Positions 1 to 8,721 of a stretch of DNA of 64,000 bases are shown piece by piece. The stretch spans positions 29,743 to 93,742 of the forward strand of contig JAQBXN010000020.1 of NCBI GenBank assembly GCA_027625095.1, in the 5' to 3' direction. Below the pieces are notes generated by a model. The model was given only the letters and a program-made list of their open reading frames with translations, searched no databases and was not told the DNA's origin. Within the stretch, counting starts at the first letter, position 1, and the number at the start of each line of letters is the position of its first letter. This stretch comes from Planctomycetota bacterium (GTDB lineage: Bacteria > Planctomycetota > PUPC01 > JACPCR01). A program made the translations under genes and the position numbers.

Positions 1-1179
1 CGCTTCGTCGAGTTCCCATTTTTCTTCAACCGCTCCAGCGCATTCCGCCAGGACCTCCTTGCGATCCAGATGAAGCTGCTCAGGAGAGTTCACTTCGACG
101 TCATCAAAGTAATTGGCGCCATCGCCGGCCGAATAAAGCCCGACCTTTCCGCCCGCCGCCTGGTCGTCAAAGAGATCGAACAGCGGCACTCTATCCACAA
201 ATGCCTGAATGCGTTTGCCCACCGTGGCGACCTTAAGCTCATACCACTGTCCCGTCTTACCGAGCACACGACGCTGCGCGAGGAGTTCACGCCCCTGGGG
301 CGTCACCCGAATGATGCTTGCCAGGGCAGGGTGTCGCCGATAGGTGAGGAGTTCCCATTCGAACAGGAAATAGTCGTTGGGTGAAACTTTATGAAAGACG
401 AGCCCGCAGACCCCTCCATCAGATTTCACTGACGCGCTGAATTCGTAGTCATCCCAGAAGGGAAAGCCAGTTTCCGCGAGGGCCTGTTCGCCCGGCGCAG
501 CCATAAAAGCAAAAGGATTTGCGCTGCGTTGGGCCTCAGGCATCTTTCCGGCCCGGATGCGGGCATCCTTATTCTTGCGTACTTCAGCCATGACAGAGAT
601 GAACGACCAGTCGCCTCCCTCGACAGTCCATCTGCCGAGTTGCTGTTCCTCTTCGGTACGCATGAAGTCGTCCGCAAATCTGATCGGTTCGAGTGGCTGC
701 ACCCGTGAGCGGTGTACTTTGACGTTCGTTTCATTTTGCCCGAACAGCACCGCTCCCCCGCGAAGAGATCGATCGTAAGCCCGTAGGTGCATCCGATGGT
801 TCACGATGACGGAAACGGCCCCGGGCTGGACCCGCACGGTGAGTTGGTGCTCGCCGGGCTTCCTGAGGTCCGGGAGATCGGCTTCTGCGAGAATATTTTG
901 CTTGCCCTTCAGAGAGCGCAAGAGCTGCGCCTTGTCCCCTTCCCAGTGCAGCCGATAAAAACCCGATTCCGATTGGGAGAACAGGACATCTACAGCCCGG
1001 GCGCCTTTGCCGGCCTCCAGGGCTAAGTCCCAATTGAAGTTTTCGGATAAAGAATCCTGCACCACGAGGTAACGTTGATTGCCAATGGTGACAGATTTCG
1101 GTTCGTCTGCGGATGCGGTGCTTCCGAGCCAGGTTGCCACCACGCACAAGCCCAATAAAGGCAGACTTTTAGATACCAT
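1..1179 (-). CDS. Secreted protein with a jelly-roll (DUF1080/LamG-like) domain, 3' end outside window
   Basis: The frame is open from an ATG at 1179 down to base 1 (393 codons), so the C-terminus is missing. Residues 1-24 form a signal peptide ending TASA, so the product is exported. Residues about 165-320 alternate short strands with conserved aromatic and glycine positions (WDDYEFSASV, GLVFHKVSPNDYFLFEW, QWYELKVATVGKRI, GKVGLYS), the pattern of concanavalin-like sugar-binding modules such as DUF1080 and LamG. An earlier stretch (residues 25-150) may be a second similar module. No catalytic residues are recognisable, so a carbohydrate-binding or surface role is inference. It is transcribed divergently from the DUF4058 gene; the 180 bases between them show no clear ribosome binding site for this gene. 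Confidence 0.75.
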   Translation of the reverse strand, partial: MVSKSLPLLGLCVVATWLGSTASADEPKSVTIGNQRYLVVQDSLSENFNWDLALEAGKGARAVDVLFSQSESGFYRLHWEGDKAQLLRSLKGKQNILAEADLPDLRKPGEHQLTVRVQPGAVSVIVNHRMHLRAYDRSLRGGAVLFGQNETNVKVHRSRVQPLEPIRFADDFMRTEEEQQLGRWTVEGGDWSFISVMAEVRKNKDARIRAGKMPEAQRSANPFAFMAAPGEQALAETGFPFWDDYEFSASVKSDGGVCGLVFHKVSPNDYFLFEWELLTYRRHPALASIIRVTPQGRELLAQRRVLGKTGQWYELKVATVGKRIQAFVDRVPLFDLFDDQAAGGKVGLYSAGDGANYFDDVEVNSPEQLHLDRKEVLAECAGAVEEKWELDEA

Positions 1180-1359
1180 TCGAAAGTGTTGCTTTTAAGA
1201 AGAAGGGGGAACGAGCATTTAACAAGAAGCCAGGGATCTGGCCAGATCGAGGCACGGGCTTTTACATGTTCTTAAGGTTGCGCAGTGGTAGCAAGGGCGC
1301 GGTCAATTCGTGGTTGTATGCTATTCTGGCTTGGTGAATCTACTCTGAGGAAGTTTCAA

Positions 1360-2145
1360 ATGAAAAGCCCCTTCCCGGGAATGGATCCGTATCTTGAACG
1401 TTACTGGCGAGACGTTCATCAGGGTCTTATTACGTATAGCAGGGACGCTCTACAGCCGAACCTGCCGGCAGACCTGCGTGCCCGTATAGAAGAACGGGTG
1501 TTTGTTGAAACTGATTCAGAAAAGCATGACTACTATCCCGATGTTTATAACGTGGAACAGGAGCAGACCCTTTCTGCCCCAGATTCATCAGGTACGGTGG
1601 CCGTGGCGACTCCACCCAAAATCATCCGCATCACATCTGAACCTGTCAGCGAGGCTTATATCGAAATTCTGGATGCGGCCTCCGGAAACAAAGTTGTCAC
1701 TGTTATCGAGTTCTTAAGCCCCTCAAACAAGATAGCCGGTGAAGGCCGCGACGCGTACCTGCGCAAGCAGAGGGAAGTTCGAGCCGGTGGAGCTAACCTG
1801 GTGGAGATCGATCTGGTAAGGAAGGGAGAATGGACGTTCTCCCTGGAACGGGGATATATGCCCTTAGAGGATCGCAGCGCGAGTTACATGGTTGTCGCAA
1901 GGCGAGGTTCGAAAAGATTTGAGGCAGAGACCTATCCGATCTGGCTGAAGGACAGATTACCGAACATTCGGATACCGCTCAGACAAGAGGACGAAGATGT
2001 GATTTTGGATTTGCAGATGCTCCTGGAAAAGTGCTACCAGAATGGCAGGTATGATCTGGATTACTCTGAAGATTTAGATAACGGACTGCCTGAAGAGGAA
2101 CAGGAATGGCTGATCGAGTTTCTAAGATCCGAGAATCTGAGATAG
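1360..2145 (+). CDS. DUF4058 family protein
   Basis: A 261-residue soluble protein that begins with the hallmark of DUF4058, SPFPGMDPYLE, followed by W..VH close behind. This N-terminal signature fixes the start at 1360, and an AGGAAG ribosome binding site lies about 8 bases upstream; an in-frame start 75 bases earlier would add residues not seen in the family. The central part has the family's VTVIEFLSPSNK segment and the basic and acidic residues that recall restriction-endonuclease-like folds. The C-terminus is acidic. No function is established for DUF4058; it is frequent in cyanobacteria and planctomycetes. It ends before a large inverted repeat that separates it from the convergent ATPase gene. 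Confidence 0.85.
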   Translation: MKSPFPGMDPYLERYWRDVHQGLITYSRDALQPNLPADLRARIEERVFVETDSEKHDYYPDVYNVEQEQTLSAPDSSGTVAVATPPKIIRITSEPVSEAYIEILDAASGNKVVTVIEFLSPSNKIAGEGRDAYLRKQREVRAGGANLVEIDLVRKGEWTFSLERGYMPLEDRSASYMVVARRGSKRFEAETYPIWLKDRLPNIRIPLRQEDEDVILDLQMLLEKCYQNGRYDLDYSEDLDNGLPEEEQEWLIEFLRSENLR

Positions 2146-2202
2146 TCAGCCAATGCCGATATTGAGTGTTCCTGGTGAGCGTCAGTGGCATTAAATTAAG
2201 GT

Positions 2203-2397
2203 TGGGTGCGCGAACTGTTTGCGGTGTAAAGGATGACGAATTCAGCCCCCTGCCACCTTGGGGACTGTCGGTTTAATCAGTTCCTTGCTGTCTCAAGATG
2301 CCACTGGCTTGCCCGGTGGCATCATTAAATCGACAGTCCCCTTGGGGGCAGGGGTCGACAAACAACATTCTTGGCCCGCAAACAGTTCGCGCACCCA
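2203..2397. repeat. 195-bp nested inverted repeat (cruciform element)
   Basis: Outer arms 2203-2224 and 2376-2397 are perfect 22-base inverted repeats. Inside, GGGGACTGTCG at 2260-2270 pairs with its complement at 2331-2341 with further imperfect pairing on both sides, and a central hairpin has arms GATGCCAC (2297-2304) and GTGGCATC (2316-2323). Nearly the whole element folds on itself. It lies between convergent genes and has no coding potential I trust. It looks like a non-autonomous palindromic or MITE-like element, or a very large bidirectional terminator; no T-run follows either arm. Confidence 0.75.
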
Positions 2398-2405
2398 TTA
2401 CGGTT

Positions 2406-3560
2406 CTACGCAGATTTAATCTGCTCTGGCAGTTCCGCTACTTGTGCTATCGGCCAAACCGTAATTGCCTCGTCCACCGGATACGCATGCGCTCCGGGAT
2501 AAAGAATCCACAGATGCTCCAATTTGAGATCTTGCTGTGCGGTTCGCATCGAGCGAGTGATCTTGGGGGCCTCCGACAGTTTCACCTCGATACCAAGACG
2601 CCGGCCGTTGATAATGAAAAACAGGTCAAGCTCCGCGCCTTGATGGGTTGCCCAGAAATAACATTCGGGCGGAGCGATGAACCGTATGGCCTGCTCAAGG
2701 GCGAATCCCTCCCAGGATGCTCCGACCGCTGGATGCCCCATCAGTGAATGTTGGTCTGCCAGGGAAAGCAAAGCATGAAGTATTCCCGGGTCTCTCAGGT
2801 AAATCTTCGGCGATTTCACCTGCCGCTTGCTGATGTTCTCAAACCATGGCTGGAGCTGCCTCACCATGTAAGTGCCGGTAAGAATGTCGAGATAGCCTCT
2901 TACCGTCTTGTCGGTCACTCCCATGGAACGTCCGAATTCCGAGGCATTCCAGATCTGCCCGTGATAATTCGCCAGCATTGTCCAGAACCGCCTCATGGCC
3001 GCGGGAGGAATGTTGATACCCAGTCGCGGAATGTCTCGTTCCAGAAATGTCTGGAGGAATGCTTCGCGCCATGCTGCGCTGTCTTCATCTGATTCAGCCA
3101 GAAAGGAACGAGGGAAACCGCCCCGCACCCAAAGCTGCTTCCGCAAGTCTACGGAGGCCTCTTTCAGATCGAAACCACTGAGTTCAACAAACTCGACTCT
3201 ACCCGCTAGAGATTCAGAGACGCCTCGAATAATCGATGGTGACGCACTGCCCAAAATCAGGAATTTTGCCGGATTATTTATGCGATCGGCTAAGACGCGA
3301 AGCACGTTAAACAATTCCGGCATCACCTGGATCTCGTCGATGATGACCAGGTTGTTCATGTCCCCCAGCGCCAGTTCCGGGTTAGTAAGTCGGGCCCTGT
3401 CCCGTTGAGATTCAAGGTCCAGGAATGTCGCCTTTCGCTTATCGGCGAAGATGCGTGCCAGAGTGGTCTTACCACACTGGCGCGGCCCCAGAAGTGCACA
3501 TATCGGCGACCTCTTGAGGGCGGTTTCGATGCTTTTCAGATAAGCAGGTCTATCGATCAT
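2406..3560 (-). CDS. AAA+ ATPase with DUF4143 C-terminal domain
   Basis: A 384-residue ATPase of the COG1373 type. Walker A is GPRQCGKT at residues 25-32 and Walker B is LVIIDE ending at D75-E76. The C-terminal half has the DUF4143 pattern with GAELDLFF followed by IEVKLS, the D and E-x-K spacing of a PD-(D/E)XK nuclease-like fold. The ATG at 3560 puts MIDRPAYL at the N-terminus as is usual; an in-frame ATG at 3575 is possible but lies inside the palindrome 3573-3607. Members of this family are common in mobile or accessory regions and their function is mostly unknown. It stands alone, convergent with the DUF4058 gene. Confidence 0.85.
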   Translation of the reverse strand: MIDRPAYLKSIETALKRSPICALLGPRQCGKTTLARIFADKRKATFLDLESQRDRARLTNPELALGDMNNLVIIDEIQVMPELFNVLRVLADRINNPAKFLILGSASPSIIRGVSESLAGRVEFVELSGFDLKEASVDLRKQLWVRGGFPRSFLAESDEDSAAWREAFLQTFLERDIPRLGINIPPAAMRRFWTMLANYHGQIWNASEFGRSMGVTDKTVRGYLDILTGTYMVRQLQPWFENISKRQVKSPKIYLRDPGILHALLSLADQHSLMGHPAVGASWEGFALEQAIRFIAPPECYFWATHQGAELDLFFIINGRRLGIEVKLSEAPKITRSMRTAQQDLKLEHLWILYPGAHAYPVDEAITVWPIAQVAELPEQIKSA

Positions 3561-3572
3561 GCACACATAATA

Positions 3573-3607
3573 CATGAAAATTCGGAGTTTAACTCCGAAT
3601 TTTCATG
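3573..3607. promoter_or_regulatory. Perfect 17+1+17 palindrome at the start of the ATPase gene
   Basis: The arms CATGAAAATTCGGAGTT and its exact complement are separated by a single base. The palindrome begins 13 bases upstream of the chosen ATPase start and contains the alternative upstream ATG. Such a perfect dyad at a start site is what an operator for a dimeric repressor looks like, or an RNA hairpin that hides the start; which one cannot be decided from sequence. Confidence 0.6.
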
Positions 3608-3655
3608 GATAAATCACCGAGGGTAAAATTGCTGGCTCTTAACGATTTCGAATCA

Positions 3656-4624
3656 CTACCAAGGTGTTTTCACTCCCACCGTGTCAGCAATTCTGATTAG
3701 CGATTTCTGATGTTCCGGACCGACCGGGATACCGATTTCGCGCCATTCCTTTTCGTATTCGTGTTCCAGATTGCCTGGAAGAAGTGGTCTGTCCTGTCCC
3801 GGCATGGGCAGGCATTGGTGTGCAAACTCGGTGTAGGCATCCATCTCGCGCAGGAAGAGGTCCATGGGCAGAAAATTTTCGATATTGATGGCCAGAATGA
3901 ACGAGCCCTGATTCGAGGCAGGCCACTTGATAGCATCCCTATAGTAAAGGTCGGTTACGCCGGCCAGGATTTTGCCAAGGGCCGCGCAGCTGGCGCCGAG
4001 GCCGAGGGACTTAAAAAAGGCGGCTGGATAGCTCTTCTTCAGCTCATCGGTACCGGGCAACATATTAGAGGCCATGTCGACCACCAGAGGTGGCTGCTCT
4101 TTGTATGGGAAACCAAAACTTAGCGGGCTGCCCCCGCCAACGTGGCATACGTCTTTGTTCGCTGCTTCGACATTGAACACGTGTGATGAGACCGAAAAAC
4201 CGGCACAGCCCTCCTTGATAATCATGTGCACGTATTTTCCCGCGCTTCCGAAGTGGTGATGGTTGCGGGTCGTGACCGCCCCGAGTCCGAACTCTTTCGC
4301 CTTGGCGATGGCGACCTTAGTACCCATATAACAGGGCAGGTGGCCGAGCCCGCCGTCACCATCGATAACCACGGTCGTGGGGCTTTCCTGCACGACTTTC
4401 TGTACGGGCCTGGGATTCATATTTCCCTCGATGACGTGCGTAGCGTAAGTGAACGTCTGCCGCGTCCCGTGGCTGAATACACCGCGCAGATCCGTATGAA
4501 CAAGCAATTCTGTGATAATGGTGGCGTCCTCCTCGGACATGCCCACTTTGAGATAGATTGCTCTTGTGAGGTTCGTGAGGTCTTCAACTGAAACCCGGAT
4601 GAATTCTTTTGGAACGACGTTCAT
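3656..4624 (-). CDS. Ldh2-family (malate/L-lactate type) NAD(P)-dependent oxidoreductase
   Basis: A 322-residue cytoplasmic enzyme of the LDH2/MDH2 family, which oxidises or reduces 2-hydroxy or 2-keto acids, or ureidoglycolate, with NAD(P). The family signature D-x-x-G-x-x-SHG appears as TDLRGVFSHG with the probable catalytic His at residue 52. HHHFGSAGKY and the VVDMASNM stretch match conserved nucleotide and substrate regions. Its length is slightly short for the family (usually 330-360). The substrate cannot be named. It is the downstream neighbour of the M20 deacylase on the same strand, 172 bases apart, which may point to joint catabolism of an acylated amino acid or ureide; that is inference. 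No strong ribosome binding site is visible; degenerate heptamers fill the upstream gap. Confidence 0.85.
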   Translation of the reverse strand: MNVVPKEFIRVSVEDLTNLTRAIYLKVGMSEEDATIITELLVHTDLRGVFSHGTRQTFTYATHVIEGNMNPRPVQKVVQESPTTVVIDGDGGLGHLPCYMGTKVAIAKAKEFGLGAVTTRNHHHFGSAGKYVHMIIKEGCAGFSVSSHVFNVEAANKDVCHVGGGSPLSFGFPYKEQPPLVVDMASNMLPGTDELKKSYPAAFFKSLGLGASCAALGKILAGVTDLYYRDAIKWPASNQGSFILAINIENFLPMDLFLREMDAYTEFAHQCLPMPGQDRPLLPGNLEHEYEKEWREIGIPVGPEHQKSLIRIADTVGVKTPW

Positions 4625-4628
4625 AAAT

Positions 4629-4656
4629 GCGTAATGAGTAATAAGTAAGGAGTAAG
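4629..4656. repeat. Degenerate heptamer tandem repeat (GNGTAAT-like)
   Basis: Four successive 7-base units GCGTAAT, GAGTAAT, AAGTAAG, GAGTAAG directly upstream of the Ldh2-family start. A cleaner array of a related heptamer lies at 30082-30108. Confidence 0.5.
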
Positions 4657-4796
4657 TGATAGCCGCCGGCGCTATATCATGAGTGATGACTCAGGATGGC
4701 GGGGCTATTTATGTTTTGCGGGGTCTCAAAGCAACTCACAAAGAAGAGCAGACGTTTCTTAATGGCATATCAAGACCGAACGCCTGCCGCTGCCGT

Positions 4797-5954
4797 TCAG
4801 ATTCTCTCCGCCAGATGGTGGGCGATTGCCTCGTGAATATGCACTGCGGTTTCTACCTGTGCGACTTCAACGAACTCATCCGCCGAGTGTGCCTGGAGAA
4901 TGTTGCCCGGGCCGAAAACAATGGTTGGGATTCCTGCAGCGACCATCTTCCCGGCGTCTGCTCCGTATGGCACTCCGAGGATCTCGGTGCTGCCGGTGAC
5001 GCTCTCACAAGCGCTCCTGGCTGCCTGGACAAGGGTGCAATCAGGCGAGATTTCCATGCCACCGAACATGTTGAAGCCTTCGTCATGCTTCACTTCGAAA
5101 TCGATATCGGGATGATTCGCCAGGTAATCGATGATCTCGGCACGGGCATCCTCGGCGGTCTCTTCTGGCAAGGTACGGCGGTCCAGTTCAATGCAGGCCC
5201 AGTCAGGCACTGTATTGACTGTCTGGCCGCCTTCGATGCGGCCCACACTGACAGTCGGCCCCCCAACCAATGGGTGGCCTTTTCTGGGTCGCATTTTCGT
5301 CGCGTGGTATTTCTCAATAGCGTTGAGAACCTTCGCCATACGATAAAGCGCGTTGATTCCATCGTCGCACTTTGAACTGTGCGTGCTTAATCCTCCGGTT
5401 CGAATACGCCAGCGGGCCGCTCCCTTGTGGGCTATCACCAGATTCAATTCGGTTGGCTCGCCGCACACTGCGAAATCGGCAGTTACGCCATTCTGAACGG
5501 CGTGGCTGATGCCTGAGAATTGGAATTCCTCGTCCATGGCGGCAAGGAACATCAGATTGAGTCGCGGACGATCTGCGTTTTCAACCAGACGGCTGATAGC
5601 CACCAGCATGGAGGCCATGGAAGCCTTGGTATCGCACGAGCCGCGGCCATACATGAGCCCATCCTTAATGACCGGATCGAAGGGATCGATGGTCATGCCT
5701 TCGACCAGTACGGTATCCATGTGCGCTTCATACATGAGCCAGGGTGCGTCGGCATGAAATTCGAAACGTCCGATGACATTAGGCCGATCCGGTTTCACTT
5801 CCTGCCGTTCGATGTCAGCGCCGAGTTTGCGCAAATAAGCATCGACGTAATCGGCCATGGCAGCTTCGGTGTAATCGTGCCCGGAGAATTCGCGGCCCAT
5901 GGGATTGGTACTGCGAATCGAGACGAGGTCCTGGAGGAGAGGAACGACAGACAT
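4797..5954 (-). CDS. M20 family metallo-deacylase (ArgE/DapE-like)
   Basis: A 385-residue cytoplasmic M20 hydrolase that removes acyl groups from amino acids or dipeptides using a two-metal site. Metal and catalytic residues are intact: H78 and D80 in EAHMD, bridging D108 in GRGSCDTKA, the Glu pair E142-E143 in MDEEF, E166 in CGEPTEL and H356 in QAHSADEF. The lid domain lies at about residues 180-290. Length is normal for ArgE/DapE/ACY1 enzymes. The exact substrate (acetylornithine, succinyl-diaminopimelate or other) is not decidable; no arginine or lysine biosynthesis gene is adjacent. The Ldh2-family gene follows on the same strand. Confidence 0.87.
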   Translation of the reverse strand: MSVVPLLQDLVSIRSTNPMGREFSGHDYTEAAMADYVDAYLRKLGADIERQEVKPDRPNVIGRFEFHADAPWLMYEAHMDTVLVEGMTIDPFDPVIKDGLMYGRGSCDTKASMASMLVAISRLVENADRPRLNLMFLAAMDEEFQFSGISHAVQNGVTADFAVCGEPTELNLVIAHKGAARWRIRTGGLSTHSSKCDDGINALYRMAKVLNAIEKYHATKMRPRKGHPLVGGPTVSVGRIEGGQTVNTVPDWACIELDRRTLPEETAEDARAEIIDYLANHPDIDFEVKHDEGFNMFGGMEISPDCTLVQAARSACESVTGSTEILGVPYGADAGKMVAAGIPTIVFGPGNILQAHSADEFVEVAQVETAVHIHEAIAHHLAERI

Positions 5955-6324
5955 TAGTGAGATTGGGAGTTGGAAAAGGTGGTGAGTGAGGCTTTGTTTT
6001 TCGTTTTAGTCTTTGTCGTAACTATTTATTCAGTATGACTGCAGGTCACCCTACCAGTCCGAAGCCCAGGCGCGAACGAACCAACTGACAAAAAGATCTG
6101 GGACAGAATAATCAGACGCGGAGATCACATAGTCCAGACCCGAATCTTTCTTGCTCTTGATCTCCCCTTTCTGCTCTTTCTTGTGGTATTTGAAGGCAGC
6201 GGCGTGGAATGGAGATTCCCGCAGAGAATGGCCCGGAACAGATGAGAAATCGAACAAAGGTGAGATTAAGAGTAAGAGCCTGCCCTTCTGAGCAGCTATA
6301 AAAAAATTCACATAATCGCTTCAT
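5955..6324. other. Gene-poor interval with a copy of a dispersed repeat
   Basis: No credible complete gene. About 6125-6265 (minus strand) matches 46070-46210 (plus strand). The rest shows only a CGTAACTATT word near 6017 that resembles the dispersed motif at 15840 and 46202. Confidence 0.6.
6125..6270 (-). pseudogene. Relic of a small exported-protein gene (copy A of dispersed repeat)
   Basis: Read on the minus strand, the frame FLICSGPFSAGISIPRR is shared with copy B at 46070-46210 (FLICSGPFSAGIPIPRR). About 130 bases align with only a few differences, and several of these are silent third-position changes, which suggests that the repeat descends from the 5' end of a gene with a signal peptide. 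Here no convincing start codon precedes the hydrophobic stretch and the frame degenerates downstream. It could instead be a non-coding mobile element. Confidence 0.4.
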
Positions 6325-8475
6325 CTACTGCGGGGCCAGACCCCAGACGTAAATGTCTCCTCGATCCAGAAGCCGGCCCTCGAGCTTATCCTGGTCGGGG
6401 CGGAACTGGTAGGTTACCTGTCGCATGTAGCGCAGGTCGGCGGGATCTTCGCTGAGGAGCCTTTTTTGGAATCGGGCAAGGTCGAAATCTTCGAAGGGAA
6501 TATCTTGCTTTCCGTCCGGGCCTTTGCTGAGGAGAACCCAGCCTTTCAGATATAGATCTCTTCCACCTTCCACAGTTTTAGGGCCGGGGTGATATTGGAA
6601 CATGCCACCGCCGAAAGGATCGTTGGCGATTCGAGCAATATACTTGGGAGAGAGGGCAGCGAGCGATGGTGGAAATGAACCGTTGCCAACGAAATATTTG
6701 TCTATCGCCTCTGCGAGCTCATCCAACTGGTGGCGAGCCCGGATCGCCTTGGCGCAGGGTGAGTTCTTCACCGCCTCTGTCACAGCAGCGACTCCCAGTA
6801 CGTGAATCAGTATGCCCTGGGAAGAACTGACTTCGAGCTCAAAACCGAGGTTCGTATTGCGCGCTGTGATAATCCCTGGGGTGAGTTTGTCCAGGCCGGG
6901 TCTCAGCTCTTTCATGGCCATAGCGAGGGGGGGCTCGGCAAATTTCTCGAGGACAGAAATGGCAGTCGTCATAAACCAGTCAATGCCAACCCTTGAGATT
7001 AGATTGTGGCCGTCCTGCTCCTGTCTCAGGCGATTCTTCAAATCCGGTAAGCCAGCCATGGTCTTACCTTCTTTGTGGGCACGTAGCGCGTACGCCACCA
7101 CGTCCACCTTTTTAGACAAGACCACGAAGCCTTCTGTAAGGCCTAGAGCAAATTTATTGTCTTTTTGCCGGACTTTGAAAATCTCAAAGCCTGCCGTCTC
7201 CTCAATTTCGTATATGAAGCCCTGTTTCACGATGAATTCGGAATCCAGACAACTCTTGATCACACCACGAGCTACATTCCGGTCATTGAAGCTCAACGCC
7301 AGAAACTGATCCCACTCCCTGGGCTTGGTGAGTTCCCCTGTCTTGAGAAGCTGTTCTTCCATGTCGGCAACGTGTAGGGCATACACGACCTCACCGGTCA
7401 GGTTTCCGAAAAAATCCCTTTCGAGGTTCAATTTCAGCGCGTTCTCGAGAAAAGCTTTTCCTTCATCAAATTTGGCGATGTGCTCTTCACCCATTATCTC
7501 GCCAATAGATTCAAGCACGGCATCCATGAATGCTTTACCACTCTCGAGGTGGGCATTGAGGAACAGCGCGTAATCGCCGGGGACAATGGACGACCCTTTC
7601 AACTCTCTCGGTTTAGGACGGGTAAACGCCAGCGCAAACCCAAGAGGCTCCACGTCAGAGCGCATCAAGACCAGCCGTTCGCGTACGCCACCGTTCTCAA
7701 ATTGGGTACTGGCGAAGATACCCGCCAGGCTGGGCAAACCGCTGATGCGGGTTTCCTTCATCTTTTTTTCATTGCCCTGTCCCTGCAGATTCCATTGGAG
7801 GGCCTTTTGGACATCGAACAGGCTCCAAAACGGTGTGCCCTCCTTTCGCAGCCCCTGCGCGTTCTTGAAGAGCTTCGTATCAGATAGCTTCGTCTCTGCC
7901 TCCAACACCGCTTGGACCGCGCGGCGGCCGCCAAGCATGAAGTAGCCGTTGGCAAAGGCCGAGGAAAAGGATTTCTGATTCCTCGAATCGACAAAGACAT
8001 CCAACCTGCCATCACCGACCTTGACCGCCTCGTACTGCATGTGCGGTGAGTTGGCGAGAAGGTTCTCTCTAACGCCCTCACGGAATGTCTGAAACTCCTC
8101 GGCGCTGCTCTTCACTTTACAAAGGATCACCAACGGCGGGTCTTTCTCACCTATCGCCCCAAGCTGCCGTGAATCGAATACCGCCACGCCAGCAGGCCCA
8201 CCCAGGTGCAGGCCCCATTCTTCCATGTCAACGCCCGTTATAGAGCGAAGGAAAAGCTTGCCGATGCCCATCAGCATGCTCACGCTCACCGCTGGTCTGT
8301 CTGAGAAAACCAGATTGCCTACGGGTGTCTCTGCAAGTGACTTGCGCATCTGACTGAAGTCATTCAATTCAGCATAGAAAATCGCTGTTGAAGGGATGTG
8401 CATCGCCGGCCCTGTCTCAGCAAAGATGATTGCAGGCAAAACCAGGCTGAAAAGGAGAATGTGGCGATAGGACAT
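6325..8475 (-). CDS. Secreted protein of unknown function (DUF3352-like)
   Basis: A 716-residue exported protein; residues 1-19 are a signal peptide ending IIFA. The mature protein starts with a segment (IPSTAIFYAELNDF, then TPVGNLVFSD) typical of large PVC proteins of the DUF3352 type, in which a repeated domain begins with a short strand and a helix of this kind. The C-terminal third (about residues 590-716) has alternating Asp/Tyr-rich strands, including GNGSFPPSLAALSP, a motif also seen at the ends of type II pseudopilins (residue spacing, DPFGGGMFQYHPGP). No enzymatic motif is visible. It is divergent from the gene at 8722, whose product has a similar N-terminal motif, so the two may be distant paralogues. 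Function unknown. Confidence 0.7.
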   Translation of the reverse strand: MSYRHILLFSLVLPAIIFAETGPAMHIPSTAIFYAELNDFSQMRKSLAETPVGNLVFSDRPAVSVSMLMGIGKLFLRSITGVDMEEWGLHLGGPAGVAVFDSRQLGAIGEKDPPLVILCKVKSSAEEFQTFREGVRENLLANSPHMQYEAVKVGDGRLDVFVDSRNQKSFSSAFANGYFMLGGRRAVQAVLEAETKLSDTKLFKNAQGLRKEGTPFWSLFDVQKALQWNLQGQGNEKKMKETRISGLPSLAGIFASTQFENGGVRERLVLMRSDVEPLGFALAFTRPKPRELKGSSIVPGDYALFLNAHLESGKAFMDAVLESIGEIMGEEHIAKFDEGKAFLENALKLNLERDFFGNLTGEVVYALHVADMEEQLLKTGELTKPREWDQFLALSFNDRNVARGVIKSCLDSEFIVKQGFIYEIEETAGFEIFKVRQKDNKFALGLTEGFVVLSKKVDVVAYALRAHKEGKTMAGLPDLKNRLRQEQDGHNLISRVGIDWFMTTAISVLEKFAEPPLAMAMKELRPGLDKLTPGIITARNTNLGFELEVSSSQGILIHVLGVAAVTEAVKNSPCAKAIRARHQLDELAEAIDKYFVGNGSFPPSLAALSPKYIARIANDPFGGGMFQYHPGPKTVEGGRDLYLKGWVLLSKGPDGKQDIPFEDFDLARFQKRLLSEDPADLRYMRQVTYQFRPDQDKLEGRLLDRGDIYVWGLAPQ

Positions 8476-8566
8476 ATCAAGTAGACCTTTGAGGGAAATT
8501 AGTCTTTGGGGGTGCCTTCGATCAGGGCAGGTATTCTAGTGCCTCAGCCCTGAGGGACAAGACTGA

Positions 8567-8707
8567 AAGCTCGCGGTCATCGTGCCAACCGGGTTCAACG
8601 TCCTCCTGAACGAAGACCACGAACTCCATGGAAATGTCGATCTGATCCTCGGCAAACCCATCGAACTGGATATTCTGCGAGGTGCGCTGCAAAACCTGTT
8701 TGGATAA
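8567..8707 (+). pseudogene. Remnant of a response-regulator receiver domain (C-terminal part)
   Basis: After an in-frame TGA at 8564-8566, 46 codons read VIVPTGFN, then LILGKPIELDILRGAL and a natural stop. This matches the end of a receiver domain: the switch Thr, the conserved KP and the final helix. The frame upstream has two stops and no start, and the phospho-acceptor region is missing, so this is a fragment left from a kinase or response regulator. It ends 14 bases before the next gene. Confidence 0.45.
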
Positions 8708-8721
8708 GGCACAATCCCGGC

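Noticed and set aside
2298..2747. 149-codon plus-strand frame starting in the cruciform
   Set aside because: Overlaps the ATPase gene antisense and starts inside a repeat.
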